The notes below the pieces were generated by a model, which saw only the letters and a program-made list of their open reading frames with translations, was not told where the DNA came from and made no database searches. Below, in pieces: positions 34,019-44,487 of a stretch of DNA of 64,000 nucleotides. This DNA comes from Proales similis (Eukaryota > Rotifera > Eurotatoria > Ploima > Proalidae): contig JAGVRJ010000014.1 in NCBI GenBank assembly GCA_019059635.1, forward strand, positions 806,001 through 870,000, in the 5' to 3' direction. Made by a program: the position numbers and the translations under genes. Position 1 is the first letter of the stretch; every line of letters starts with the position of its first letter.

Positions 34019-35552
34019 TCAGAGCTTAGAATGGGCCAATTGTCGAGCGTCGTTTATCACCATGTCGGCTATTTCGTCCGCACAGCCCCAGCACAACGTG
34101 ACGCCTGAGCCACCGTGGCCGTAATTGTGAAGGACTCTGGCTCTGCGAGCTGTTGCGTTGGCCGGATCGAACTCAACGCGTATGCCTCCACGACGACACG
34201 GACGCAGGCCGGCCTTCTTCGACACCACTCTGGCGCCCTGGTAGAGTTTGAATGATCAACGAGCCTCTCTTGTTGAAGCGGCTTTGTTCAGCCCACCTTG
34301 ATACCGGGCACCAGAACCGAGCATCTCTGCACGATTCGATCAAACTCAGCCTCGTCTGGCTTTAGATCGTAGTTGTCCGGCTCTTGGCTGCCTCCACAGA
34401 CCACAACATCGTCTCTGGTTCATCCAGGGTTCATTATTAAGACACATTGGGCCTGGCCAAGGAGGCTCACTTACAGAGGAAGCATGTACGTGATCTCCTT
34501 GTCCGACTCGAACATGATGCAATGCTTGAGCCAAGGAGCCTCGACCTGTTCATTGCGATTGATGGTCGGCTCATGCCCGGCTGGATAGAGAGCTACTTAC
34601 GCGAACAACTTGGCCTTTTACCGGGTAGACCTGGCTATCAGGCACGAACGATCGCGCACCTAGACCTGAGCAGTTGACTAAGTAGTCAAAGCTGCCTCCC
34701 ATCTCGTTGAGAGCCTTTATGCCAACTTGCTGAGCAAAAGCGAGCACTTTACAAATCATTTGCTTCATACGTCGTTTAAAGAGGCGAATTTCCGTTTGAC
34801 CAATTGTACGCCCTGTGATTCAAGTCTGCGTCCAAACGACCGAATTAGGGCTTTTTTGACAAAGGAACTGACGAGTGAACTCACTGTCGGGTCAGGACCT
34901 GCATGAACTTGGGGATGTTGACGGTGGTGGTCGAAAAGTGAAACCCGGATCTTGAGAGTCGTACAAACAAGGTGAGATTAGGAGTCGGGCGAGTGACGGG
35001 CCAACCTGATCTCCGGCCGGCACTTGTCAATTATAGCCTCGATGTCGTTGCGGCACAGAATCCTCAGGTTGGCAACGATGCTCGTCCAGAACGGCATCTT
35101 CGGCTCATTGGTCAGTGCTGGGACGGAACGTGTGCGGGCCCGCTTACTTTGACCGTCTCCTTGTCCTGGATGACGTAGGCAGAGATGCTTTGAATGCCGT
35201 TTAGAGGAGCGCTCTCGGACAACGCCAGTCTCATCATTCGCTCGTAAGTGTACTTTCCCCATTTGCTTAGAGAAACAAGTGGCAATAGGGCAATGGGACG
35301 CTCGTAAGCGCGTTGAGATTTGAGCTACAAAGTGCGGCCTACTTACAGCACTTGACACGTCTGATGGAGCGCATCGTCCAGACAATAGGGCTCCCAGTAG
35401 CCGGCCGAGACGTCCGACGTGGTGCAGGGCGAGAACTGCTCGGCGAAAATGGTTATTCGCACGCGTCCGGCTGGCAGACGCTCGAGCAATCGCTGTGCAG
35501 TAGTGAGGCCGATCACGCCCGCGCCGATCACCGCAATCTCAACTTGGCTCAT
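34019..35552 (-). CDS. Peroxisomal D-amino-acid / D-aspartate oxidase
   Basis: FAD enzyme of the DAO/DDO family, in several exons with short introns. The N-terminal dinucleotide-binding motif is IAVIGAGVIGL, followed by CTTSDVSAGYWEPY. The middle has FDYLVNCSGLGARSF with YPVKGQVVRV. The C-terminal part has AGLRPCRRGGIRVEF and LHNYGHGGSGVTLCWGCA. The last residues are AHSKL, a perfect PTS1 peroxisome-import signal. The NCSGLGAR and PVKGQV stretches look more like D-aspartate oxidase and the GYWEPY stretch more like D-amino-acid oxidase, so substrate choice is open. ATG is at 35550-35552; another in-frame ATG lies two codons upstream. The 5' end is only about 155 bp from the ferritin poly(A) signal. 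Confidence 0.87.
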
Positions 35553-35707
35553 TTTCAAAGCTTGAAATCGCTCGAAATATAGAGCCGGCTCGAACGCTAT
35601 TCCCGTTTTATATAGAAGAGTTTTATTACATTCGAGTTTGGCTTTATTTTTGCAGTCTACACAAGGCTTGAGGAGAAGGCGAGATGAGAAAAGCTAAAGC
35701 TGTGCTT

Positions 35708-35713
35708 TTTATT
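35708..35713 (-). terminator. poly(A) signal of ferritin
   Basis: AATAAA on the minus strand begins only about 10 bp after the ferritin stop codon, so the 3' UTR is extremely short. The DDO/DAO start lies about 155 bp further on. Confidence 0.55.
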
Positions 35714-35723
35714 ACGAGCCTCA

Positions 35724-36296
35724 TCACTTGAGCTCCTTATCAAACAAGTACTCGCCGAGGTTGCTCGCTCCGGCGCGCTGGATATGCGTGATGTGATGGC
35801 CGATGGCTCTGATCGACTCGACCTTCTGATCGAGAAAGTGCTCCTCCAGACAATGCGTCAAGTGAGCGTCGTTCTTGGCACTGGCCAGCTGGTGCAGATT
35901 GAGCAGCGCTTGATTCAGCTCCTTCTCCAAGTTGAACGAGGTCTTCAGAGCGCTGATGGCGTCTGCCCATTCATCGCTGTCCGGCTTGGCTATTTTGTGC
36001 AAAACTATTCGCCCGCCTCGCTTGTTGACGTAGCACATGAGACGCTCTGCGTTCTCGCGTTCCACTTTGCTGTAGCCTGCGAGCAGCTTGCTCATGCCCG
36101 GCAGTGCCACGTCGCCTCTATCGAACCAGAACGCCTTTCGATATAAAGAAGCGTCTAAAGAGCGCTCTTCGGTCGAGTGGCCCATTCAGCTTACCATCGA
36201 CTGATATACGTAGCTGGCGCGCAGATGCATGTTTATCTGACGGTTGATGCCGGCCTCGACTTCCTCGTGGAAATTTTGACGAATTACGCTCACCAT
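35724..36296 (-). CDS. Cytosolic ferritin subunit with a degenerate ferroxidase centre
   Basis: Two exons (36195-36296 and 35724-36134) around a 60-bp intron, 170 residues, no signal peptide. The four-helix ferritin fold is clear: [27 protein letters not shown]-like [48 protein letters not shown], and the C-terminal [10 protein letters not shown]. Against human H-chain numbering, the ferroxidase ligands Glu27, Glu61, His65 and Gln141 are replaced by His24, Val58, Asn62 and Lys138. Tyr34, Glu62 and Glu107 are kept (Tyr31, Glu59, Glu104). It may therefore store iron only in heteropolymers with an active chain elsewhere, like vertebrate L chains. No CAGUGN iron-responsive hairpin is seen upstream of the ATG. 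A TATA box lies about 110 bp upstream. Confidence 0.93.
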
Positions 36297-37314
36297 TGCT
36301 GCTGCTGCTGCTTCTGATTGGTAAACTTTCAAATGTGGTCAATTTCGAACAGTCCCTGCCGCTGCGAAATTAAAGTGAATTGCGATCTCTTAGAACGCAC
36401 TCGTGTATTTATACGAATAATGTGCACGCCGGGTAATAATCGCAGAGAATGGATGACACGCGCCGTGCTCATCCGACATTCAACAATGACCAGCGTTGTG
36501 ACCGATCTGTATCGAAGCATGGAGCCGGACAGCTTCTCATTCAAATGTTGGCATTTGCATTAACGAGAAAAAGACGTTTCAACTGCGAGTTTATTTTTAT
36601 TATTTAGATGATACTGGCTTATAGAGGAAGCGATCAACACATGAAGAGGTAAAGAAGATAAACGAGAGAGATAAAAGTGGCCTCCACGGGCTTTTCAGTC
36701 TTGTGCCCGGGCCAAATTGAACTGGAGCTAGAAAGGACCAGTGGGCCGGTCTACTTGCTGGCTTCTGATGAGCAGGCAAGAAGACGTGGCCGATGTGCTG
36801 ATGCGAATTGACGAGAAGCGAAACTAGAATCGAATAAATAAGGAGCTAATCGCTGCACGTTGATTAGACCCGCTGGAATAGTAAACTCGGCGACTCTGTT
36901 TCTCTCTCTCTCTCTTTGGGTGTCTTTCGCACTGCTTTTAGTTATCGCGTTTCACAAAATTAGAAAAAAAAAGGAGACAGGAGAAGAGGTTTCACTTGGT
37001 TTTGTTTGTTTGCTTTTCTTTTGCTTTTGTAGAAAAAAAAGAGAAAGGAAGAAAAGAAAGAGAGCGGCGATAGTCGATGCAGTCGCTTGGTGAATACTTG
37101 CGTTGAAGGGGCGAGAATTGCGTTTATGAGGGGCGGGAACCGCATTGACGAGGACGCTCGTCCTCTACTCGGCTACAAAGTTTTCAAACTGTTTCAACTA
37201 ATTTGACTTGACAATAAACAAATCGAACAACAAAGTACGAAATAAAGAAGTTGATTAGAAAACCGAATAATGACAAGTGTGAGTGAAGCGTCGATTGGGA
37301 AGCCGAGCGCGAGT
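36297..37314. other. Ferritin promoter and cysteine-string-protein 3' region
   Basis: About 1 kb between tandem minus-strand genes. The ferritin-proximal part has a TATA box and a possible metal-response core (TGCACGC, 36423-36429). The distal part has T/CT-rich tracts (about 36896-36920) and A-rich/GA-rich tracts (about 36962-36985, 37031-37065). No gene was recognised. Confidence 0.4.
36406..36413 (-). promoter_or_regulatory. TATA box of the ferritin gene
   Basis: The minus strand reads TATAAATA about 110 bp ahead of the ferritin ATG. A start site near 36378 would leave a 5' UTR of only about 80 bases, without an iron-responsive element. Confidence 0.5.
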
Positions 37315-38357
37315 CTAATTGCTACCGAACAGGTGAGCTCGTTCGCTTCCACTGCCGCTGGGCAGCGGAATGGCCGAGTTGGTGTCGTTGCCTGCCTTGC
37401 CTGGCTGTGTGGTGGTCGCTCCGGGCTCGGTCTCGAAGTCGGACCGGTTCAAGTCGTCCTGAAAATGGCAACGTTTTGTTAGATTCTGGACTGGAGTGTT
37501 GTGAGTGAACCAAAAAAAAAAGGAACAGTGTTTGCTCTGCTTTTAGAAAATGATGATTGGTGCGAAAGGCAAAGAGAAAAGCAGAGAAAACGGTTAGCCA
37601 ATCAGCTGGGCAGTGAATTAAAATCGCAGCTTTAGGGAGAATTTTCAAGCGAATTAACCTGCTGTCGGGTTTGATAGAATGGCCCGGGTGTGTTCTGTGC
37701 CTTCGAATAGGGTTCGAATGGTTAGCAATTTAGAAACAGTGACAATGCGCTTGGAGAATGAGGCAGGACAAAGGACGCAATTATAAGTAGACGCAAATAC
37801 CTGATCGTAGAAATCGTACTCGCTCGCTTCTGGCTTGCATTTGCCGCAACACCAATTGCAACAGCAGCAACAGCACAGACAGCAGCAGCAGCCGCTGGCG
37901 AAAAAGCAAAACACCATGAGGAACTTGCACCATTTGCTGTTGGCCAGCAAGTAGGCCTTGAAGTTCTCTTCGCCAAACTGCTCGGCCAGCTGCAAGCCCA
38001 TGCTGCCATACTGGTCGTAGATCTGTCGCTTGGTCTCGTTGCTTAGGACACTGTTCGCGTGGTTTATCTCTTTGAACTAAACGAGCGCACGAGCCCAACT
38101 AGATTAGATCGCGCTTGTGCCGGTCCCTCTCTGGCGCTCACCTTGGCCTCGGCCTCCACGTTGCCCGGGTTCTTGTCCGGATGGTACTTGAGCGCCAGTT
38201 TTCTGTACGCGCGCTTTATGTCGTCCTGAGTCGAGGTCTTGGGGATCTCCAAGCACTGGTAGAGGTGCTCACCCTTGGCGCTGTTCGACGATCGGATGAG
38301 TAAGCCGAAGCGGGGCTGGTACTGGCGGCCTTACCTGAGTCGACGCTCTCTCTCCAT
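37315..38357 (-). CDS. DNAJC5: Cysteine string protein (DNAJC5)
   Basis: J-domain co-chaperone of synaptic vesicles that, with Hsc70, keeps SNAP-25-type SNAREs folded. The first exon gives MERERRLR; the next gives the J domain with [16 protein letters not shown] (the HPD motif). The third ends the J domain ([20 protein letters not shown]-type sequence) and carries the cysteine string: 13 Cys in the run from GCCCCLCC to GKCKP, the palmitoylated membrane anchor. The last exon adds an acidic/Ser-Gly tail ending HLFGSN. A possible 42-nt in-frame exon lies at 37659-37700 inside the 340-bp last intron, which is much longer than usual here. ATG is at 38355-38357; the stop is at 37315-37317. It lies head to head with SVOP. 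Confidence 0.92.
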
Positions 38358-39201
38358 TTGTCTGGCTGCGGTCAACTTGGTGTTCTGGATCTGTGGAGCC
38401 GAGCAGGCCTTCTCAATCGAATACAAGAAAAGTGTCTAAATGAGACCACACGCGCTAAATGGGTTAGTTCTTTCACGTCTGGCTGCCCAGTATCGCCACT
38501 AGTTCGGCTCATGCGGGAATGAGTAAGAACGGTGCGGAGTGTCAACTGTGTGTTTATTGTCGCTCTTTATCGCTCAATAATTGTTGCATGCGCGCTTAGT
38601 CAATTTTCAGAGAGAAGGAGAGAGACGACGACGACGATCATAATTCGCAATGAAGCATTCGACATAATCGCTGTAAACATAAATTATTCTGGGCGCCTTG
38701 AATTCTGACTGGGCTCGCAATCGGATCTGGCGCTTTAAGAGTGAACGCGTTTGGGATGGGCCAAGAGGAAAAGCGCTCAAATTTGACTTGTGCAACTGTC
38801 GATCGATATCTCAGCCCGTCATTATTCCCACGGCTCGCGCCCGCTCTGTCGCTCTCAAGGGCGAACGCAGGCGCAAGCGGCTATTCTCTGTCCGCCCTCG
38901 TCAATTTTGTCCAACGCTTGCTTCAGCCTCTGTTCATTGAGTTTAATTCTGGCACTACTTGGATTATGTGATTGCAGATCAGCAAATTATCGTCATCATT
39001 GATTATGAGCCGATTAATGCGACATTTTTACACGCTGGCACTTGACTACCTAAGCTCAAGTTTAAATAAATTCGTGTCGTAGAATTGACGGCCCACAATA
39101 AAATTCTGAATAGGAATCAAAACGCGAATCTTAATCTGAATAGCAAACACCTTCAGAGCCCAAATTGCAGCAATAAAAAACAAAAACACGAGGCACACAG
39201 C
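38358..39201. promoter_or_regulatory. Bidirectional promoter region of CSP and SVOP
   Basis: 844 bp between two outward-facing synaptic-vesicle genes. It must hold both 5' UTRs and promoters. It contains an AT-rich part next to SVOP (about 38945-39180), an ACG-type repeat (about 38626-38636) and no coding sequence. An untranslated first exon for CSP is possible because a splice acceptor-like CACAG lies upstream of its ATG. Confidence 0.5.
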
Positions 39202-41306
39202 ATGCAGAGCATTGCCAAGTACATTAAGCGCCCGCTGGAGGCGAGCGACGAGCAAGGACCAGAGTCGGACAAGGCCTACTTGGAAATGAACGACGAGACG
39301 AGTCTGGCACGTGCTCAGACGGCCGGTGGCATCAGTCAGTTGAGTCAGGACTACTCGACCATCAGAGAGGAGGCCGATTCCAGTCTGCCCAGTGAGTGAA
39401 GCGTTCGCCTTTCTATTCTAGTACTTGAGCTAAGGCAACCAAACAGAAGAGTTCACTTTGGACGAGGCGGTTGAGAAGATCGGCTTCGGCCGATTCCAGT
39501 TCAAGCTTTCAATTCTGACCGGTCTGGCATGGGTGAGTACAAGTTGGCCTGGTCGACTAATCGCCGCTTGACGCTTTGAGTGAAAAGATGGCCGACGCAA
39601 TGGAAATGATGATACTGAGCATCCTGGGACCGGCACTTCATTGCGACTGGCTCCTGAACGAATGGCAAAAGGCACTGATCACCACCGTAGGCGCACAAGG
39701 CGTTCACTGTTGCTTACCTCGCTACCTCAGTTGACTGTCATAGATTGTGTTTTGCGGAATGATGCTCAGCAGCACGATTTGGGGCAAAGTCTGCGATCTC
39801 TACGGACGCAAAGTGGTAAGACGCGAGATGAGCTTGGGATCGTTGCCGTCTAATTCTGCTTCTGGCAAGTGCTTGATTTTGTGCACCTTGTTCACATTCT
39901 ACTTTGGCGCGCTGTCGGCCATCGCGCCCATATTCGTCTGGCTGCTCATTCTGCGCGGTCTGGTCGGCTTCGGCATCGGTGGCGCACCGCAGTCTGTCAC
40001 TTTGTACGCCGAGTTTCTGCCCTCAAAGCAAAGAGCGCGCTGTGTCATTCTCACCAACGTGTTCTGGTCGGTCGGCGCTTGTGTTGAAGTAAGTCGACCA
40101 CGAGTCTGGTCAAGCATTCGGCCCCTTCTTCTTCTGCTGATCTAACCGTCGAATGGTAAAGGTGCTGCTCGCAATTGTGGTCATGCCCACACTGGGCTGG
40201 CGCTGGCTGCTCGCTTTCTCCGCTCTGCCTCTGCTCGTCTTTGCGCTGTTTTGCTCATGGCTGCCGGAGAGCGTTCGCTTTCACATGGCCGTCGGGCAGC
40301 CGAATCAAGCTTACGAGACTCTGAAGAGAATCGCCAACGAGAATCGCACAACTCTGCCCGAAGGTCGCCTCGCCATGGGAAAGGTCTGCACGTCTCCTTC
40401 AAATTTGCAAACTCTTCATCAGTTGAGCTCGTTTTAGACCGAAACTCGTCGCGGCCACTTTGTCGACCTGCTCGCCAAGGAGCATAGACGCACCACTCTC
40501 ATCTTGTGGTTCATTTGGTTCGCCAATGCCTTCTCCTACTACGGCATTGTCCTGCTGACCACCGAGATGTTTCAGATCGGAAACGCTTGCATGGGTGAGT
40601 GGCCCTAATTTGCGGCCCAATCCGCTCCTCTCTCTCTAACAAGAACGATTCAGCCAAGGAGGCGAGCAAGCACAAGGTGGAGCCGTTCTGCTACTTGAGA
40701 TGCTTGCAGTACAACGACTATGTCGACCTGCTCTACACGACCGTGTCCGAGTTCCCGGGCCTGATAATAACCATGTTCATAATTGAGTCGATCGGGCGCA
40801 AGAAGACCATGGCCGTTGAATTCCTCATATTCTCGTTCTTTGTGTTTTTAATCAACATCTGCGTGTCGAGGTGAGTCTGTGCACATTTCAGCACATTTCG
40901 TGGTCTGACTTGCGCTCGTCATAGGAACGTGCTCATTGTGTTCCTGTTCGTGGCTCGTTGCTTCATCTCCGGAGCGTTCCAGGCCTCGTACGTCTATACG
41001 CCCGAGGTAAGTGGCTGTCGCTTGCATGATTGCGTTCACAATAAAGCGAATATTGCCCAACAGTACTACCCGACGGCGATGAGAGCGGTCGGACTGGGCA
41101 CATGCAGTGGAATGGCTCGAGTGGGCGCCATATTGACTCCGTTCGTGGCCCAAGTGCTTCTCAAGGTCTCTCCCTACTTGGCCATCTCAATCTACGGCAC
41201 GGTCGCTCTTCTCGCGTCAGTCGCTTGTCTCTTGCTGCCCGTCGAGACTCAAGGCCGCCAGTTGACCGAAAGCGGCGACGGCTCCTACGACCAAATTGTT
41301 CACTGA
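39202..41306 (+). CDS. SVOP: SVOP (synaptic vesicle 2-related protein), MFS transporter
   Basis: About ten exons with introns of roughly 50-80 bp. The N-terminus is cytosolic ([20 protein letters not shown]). Twelve predicted membrane segments follow. Landmarks are [30 protein letters not shown], the MFS motif [10 protein letters not shown] after helix 2, [11 protein letters not shown], and a helix-4/5 region ([18 protein letters not shown]) typical of the SV2/SVOP branch. Later come [12 protein letters not shown] and the last helices ending [11 protein letters not shown] cytosolic tail closes the protein. SVOP is a synaptic vesicle protein of unknown transport substrate. The ATG at 39202 is the first in-frame ATG; the open frame upstream has only non-ATG codons. 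Confidence 0.9.
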
Positions 41307-42020
41307 ACTGGCAGCGGTGAGCAGCGATGCCACCCACAGCCATCCAGTGGCAACTTTAGATTTGTTCAGCCGATTTCCACTCGTCATCTAGTCCGCTTTG
41401 GGCGCGGCAGTTCTCCTCATTCTCCAGCACAGCATCTCCCGCACGCTCCGTTTGTGTATTCTATAGAAAAAGAAGATGATTTTTGTTTGTTATTGTGTAG
41501 CGATTTTGTTTTATTGTTGCAGGCGCTCGATTCAGGTCAAAAGAGTAGAAACCGGAGAAAGAGCAGTGACGCTAGTCTGTTCTGTGTTTTATCCAACTGG
41601 CCGCCCTCGTTCTCAGTGAACGGCGGACGGTATTTAGAATTTCCATTTATTCACTTGTCTTTCAGAGTCTCAATGAACTTGTATTTTAATCGAATAAAAA
41701 AACGTCTTGCAAATGTGGAAGCGAGTAGTGGACAAGAGTGAATTGGTCGGAGAGGAGTGAATTGGCTTTGAGCTGGCTGCTGCCTCTAAAGGTCAAACGG
41801 AACCGAATTGAGGACTCGATCTGCGACGGTGACATGTTTGTTCCGCACACGCGCAGTTCACTGGCCGCTGGTTGTAAAGCGGTAATGAGCGAGCGAGTGA
41901 AACTAAAGAGCGCGTGAGACACACATCCAGCTAATGAGCGAACCGAGCCGGCTCTGTTTATGCGTTGCTTGATCCCAAGTCAAGTTTTTGTAAAACCAAT
42001 TTAGAGAGCTGAACAAATCG
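41307..42020. other. SVOP 3' UTR and RBM39 promoter
   Basis: About 710 bp between tandem plus-strand genes. AATAAA for SVOP lies at 41693-41698, leaving about 320 bp for the RBM39 promoter and 5' UTR. No gene seen. Confidence 0.4.
41693..41698 (+). terminator. poly(A) signal of SVOP
   Basis: AATAAA about 390 bp after the SVOP stop, followed by an A run. Confidence 0.45.
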
Positions 42021-43855
42021 ATGGCGGACGACATCGACGAGATCGAGGACTTGCTCGAGGCGCCGTTCAAGAACGAATCGGCCAAAAAGGTAAAATTGCT
42101 CAATTGGCATTCGTGGGCTCCGATCGCAGAAATTCAATGCCAATCGACGCAAAAAAGGAGGACGAGTCGCCCAAAAAGGCGAACGGCCAAGGTCACGGAG
42201 GAGAAGCCAAGGAGACCAACGGCGGCGATCACAAAGAAGAGTAAGCCTAGGCGCATTAACGGGCCTCCCAAGTGTAAATCTGACGCAAATTAGCGAGGAG
42301 AAGAAGAAGCGGCGAGATCGGTCGGGCAGCCGGTCACATCGCAAGTCGTCGAAAAAGTCTAAACGACGCAGCCACTCCAAAGAGCGTCGCCGCAAGAGCA
42401 GCCGATCAAGAAGCCGATCGAGACGCCCTAGTCATTCGAGGAGTCGCTCGAAAAAAAAGTCAAGATCAAGGAGTAGATCAAAGAAACGCACTAGATCAGG
42501 CAGTCGATCGAAGCGGCACTCGCGCTCGAGGTCCAGAGACAGACGACGCGATCGCAAACGGTCCAGAGAGCGAGTGCAGAGGGACAAGTCGCCCGACCTG
42601 ACGCCCGAGGAGAGGGACCAGCGCACGGTGTTTTGCATGCAGCTCGCCGCCCGCATTCGACCCAGAGACCTCGAGGAGTTCTTCAGCGCCGTCGGCAAGG
42701 TCAGAGACGTTCGTCTGATCACAGATCCGCGCACCAAACGCTCCAAGGGCATCGCCTACATCGAATTCAGAGAAGTAAAGTCGGTGCCGCTGGTAATTGC
42801 TTTCTCCCCAAAGTGCAAATTCCGACTTGTCCTCTCACCTGTTTGAGCTGTGAAGGCGATCGCGCTGACCGGACAGCGACTGCTCGGCGTGCCCATAATC
42901 GTGAAACTGACCCAAGCGGAGAAGAATCGAATGCCGTTCGCGGGACCGCACATTCCAGCCAATCTGCCGCAAGACGGGCCACTCAAGCTCTACGTCGGCT
43001 CACTTCATCCGAACATAAGCAAGGACATGCTGCGAGGCATATTCGAGCCGTTCGGCACTATTGACAGCATTGCGATCGCTCGAGACGAGGTCGGCCGCTC
43101 AAAGGGCTACGGCTTCATCGAGTTCTCCGACGCCGAAGAGGGCAAGAAAGCCATGGAGCAACTGAACAACTTTGAGCTGGCCAACAAGCCGATCAAAGTG
43201 TCGCTGTTCGTGCCCGAGCGTTCGTTCGACACTCAGCCCAACCTGGCCAACTTGGACAGCGACGAAACAGACCGGGCCGGCGTCAACCTCGGTCCGAGCG
43301 GTAAATTGGCTCTCATGGCCAAACTGGCCGAAGGCACCGGCCTCAAGCTGCCCGAGATGCCCAATTCGCTTAATGATACCAACGGAGTGCCCAGTGTGTC
43401 GGCCGTCAATCCAGTCAGTCAGTGCATCCTGCTCACCAACATGTTTGACCTTGAAGAGTAAGTCGAGCGATCCTAGAGCGGGCGCGTTAATCTACTTGAA
43501 CTGTGAGCAAAGGGAACGCCAGAGGCCAGGATGGGTCGAAGAGATTAGAGACGACGTGATCGAAGAATGCACCAAATATGGTGGAGTCATCCACATTCAT
43601 GTAGATCAAGTGAACGCCGGCGGCAATGTTTACATCAAATGCCCGTCAATGTCCGTGGCCACAGCCACTCTGGCCGCTCTGAACGGCCGCTACTTCGCCG
43701 GTACGTGCCCAGCCGCTCTCTTCCCTCTCTCTCTCTCTTTGCTAATGCCGCGTTTCGAAGGAAAAATGCTCCACGCCACTTATCTGCCGACCAGCACATA
43801 TCTGCAGCTGTTCCCGGAGTCGGCCGCCGCTGCCCAGGTCCTGCAAGCCAACTGA
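42021..43855 (+). CDS. RBM39: RBM39/CAPER-alpha, U2AF-like splicing factor
   Basis: Several exons. The acidic start is MADDIDEIEDLLEAPF; a long RS domain (about 42300-42560) has repeated Arg-Ser pairs. RRM1 has VFCMQLAARIRPRDLEEFF and GIAYIEF; RRM2 has LKLYVGSLHPNISKDMLRGI and GYGFIEFSD. A linker with GLKLPEMP and CILLTNMFD leads to the C-terminal U2AF-homology RRM (ECTKYGGVIHIHVDQ, GNVYIKC, GRYFAG...ATYLP). The order RS-RRM-RRM-UHM is diagnostic. It works in 3' splice-site selection. The MLRGIFEPFG helix in RRM2, which in the human protein contains the residues bound by aryl-sulfonamide degraders, is conserved. A bare AATAAA follows at 44198. Confidence 0.93.
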
Positions 43856-44197
43856 TAGACAGACGTGACAGCAGACAGGCACTGAAAGCTAAACAATGTC
43901 TCTCTGTCTCTCTCTCTCTCTCTCTCTACTCTGCTGCATTCTTCTCTCAGTTCCTTACGTTCTCTCAACTAATTTGTCGCTTCTCACTCGGCGTGTATCT
44001 ATTCCACTTCCTCTCTCTTTCTCTCTCTCTCTCTTCTTGTCAAGATCAAAACGGCCCTTTCCAATTTAGAGCCGATGCTTGGTTGTTGTTTAAGGCAATT
44101 AAAGTTCGATCGATCGATTCGGCGTATCTGGTCCTCATTGCTCTCACTGCTGCAGATTGCTGCCTTTTATTTTACAGGATGATCGTCATCGTTCATA

Positions 44198-44203
44198 AAT
44201 AAA
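44198..44203 (+). terminator. poly(A) signal of RBM39
   Basis: AATAAA about 340 bp after the RBM39 stop codon. Confidence 0.5.
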
Positions 44204-44246
44204 CAAAGTTGAACAAGTCAACGCAATCGGGTTTGCTTCTCGTTGT

Positions 44247-44252
44247 TTTATT
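44247..44252 (-). terminator. poly(A) signal of VAT1
   Basis: Plus-strand TTTATT gives AATAAA on the minus strand, about 240 bp beyond the VAT1 stop. Another TTTATT overlaps the stop codon itself at 44487-44492. Confidence 0.4.
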
Positions 44253-44487
44253 TCCAAGCGGTCTATTCCGAGCGGCCACGCTTAGCCACCACTAGGCCTT
44301 GGCTCCTTAGACGACCACTAGAGAGGAAGTAGAAAAAAGTCAGTCTGCAAGTGTGGCGTGGTTAAATGCTTCGAACTGAAATGAAAATGGAATGTGATGG
44401 TGCGACTAAAACAATACAGAACACAAATCAAAGTGGAAAGAAAAGCGGCCAAGATTGATGAATTAATTGCTTTGACCTTGAGTGGTT

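Larger units (their letters stand above)
43856..44487. other. Convergent 3' UTRs of RBM39 and VAT1
   Basis: About 630 bp between facing stop codons. CT-rich runs lie at about 43900-43928 and 44012-44034. The plus-strand poly(A) signal is at 44198-44203 and the minus-strand one at 44247-44252, so the two transcripts would end within about 50 bp of each other. Confidence 0.45.

Noticed and set aside
39085-39201. Upstream extension of SVOP by 39 codons
   Set aside because: It begins with a non-ATG codon and is Asn/Gln/Lys-rich, like an AT-rich 5' UTR; the ATG at 39202 is preferred.
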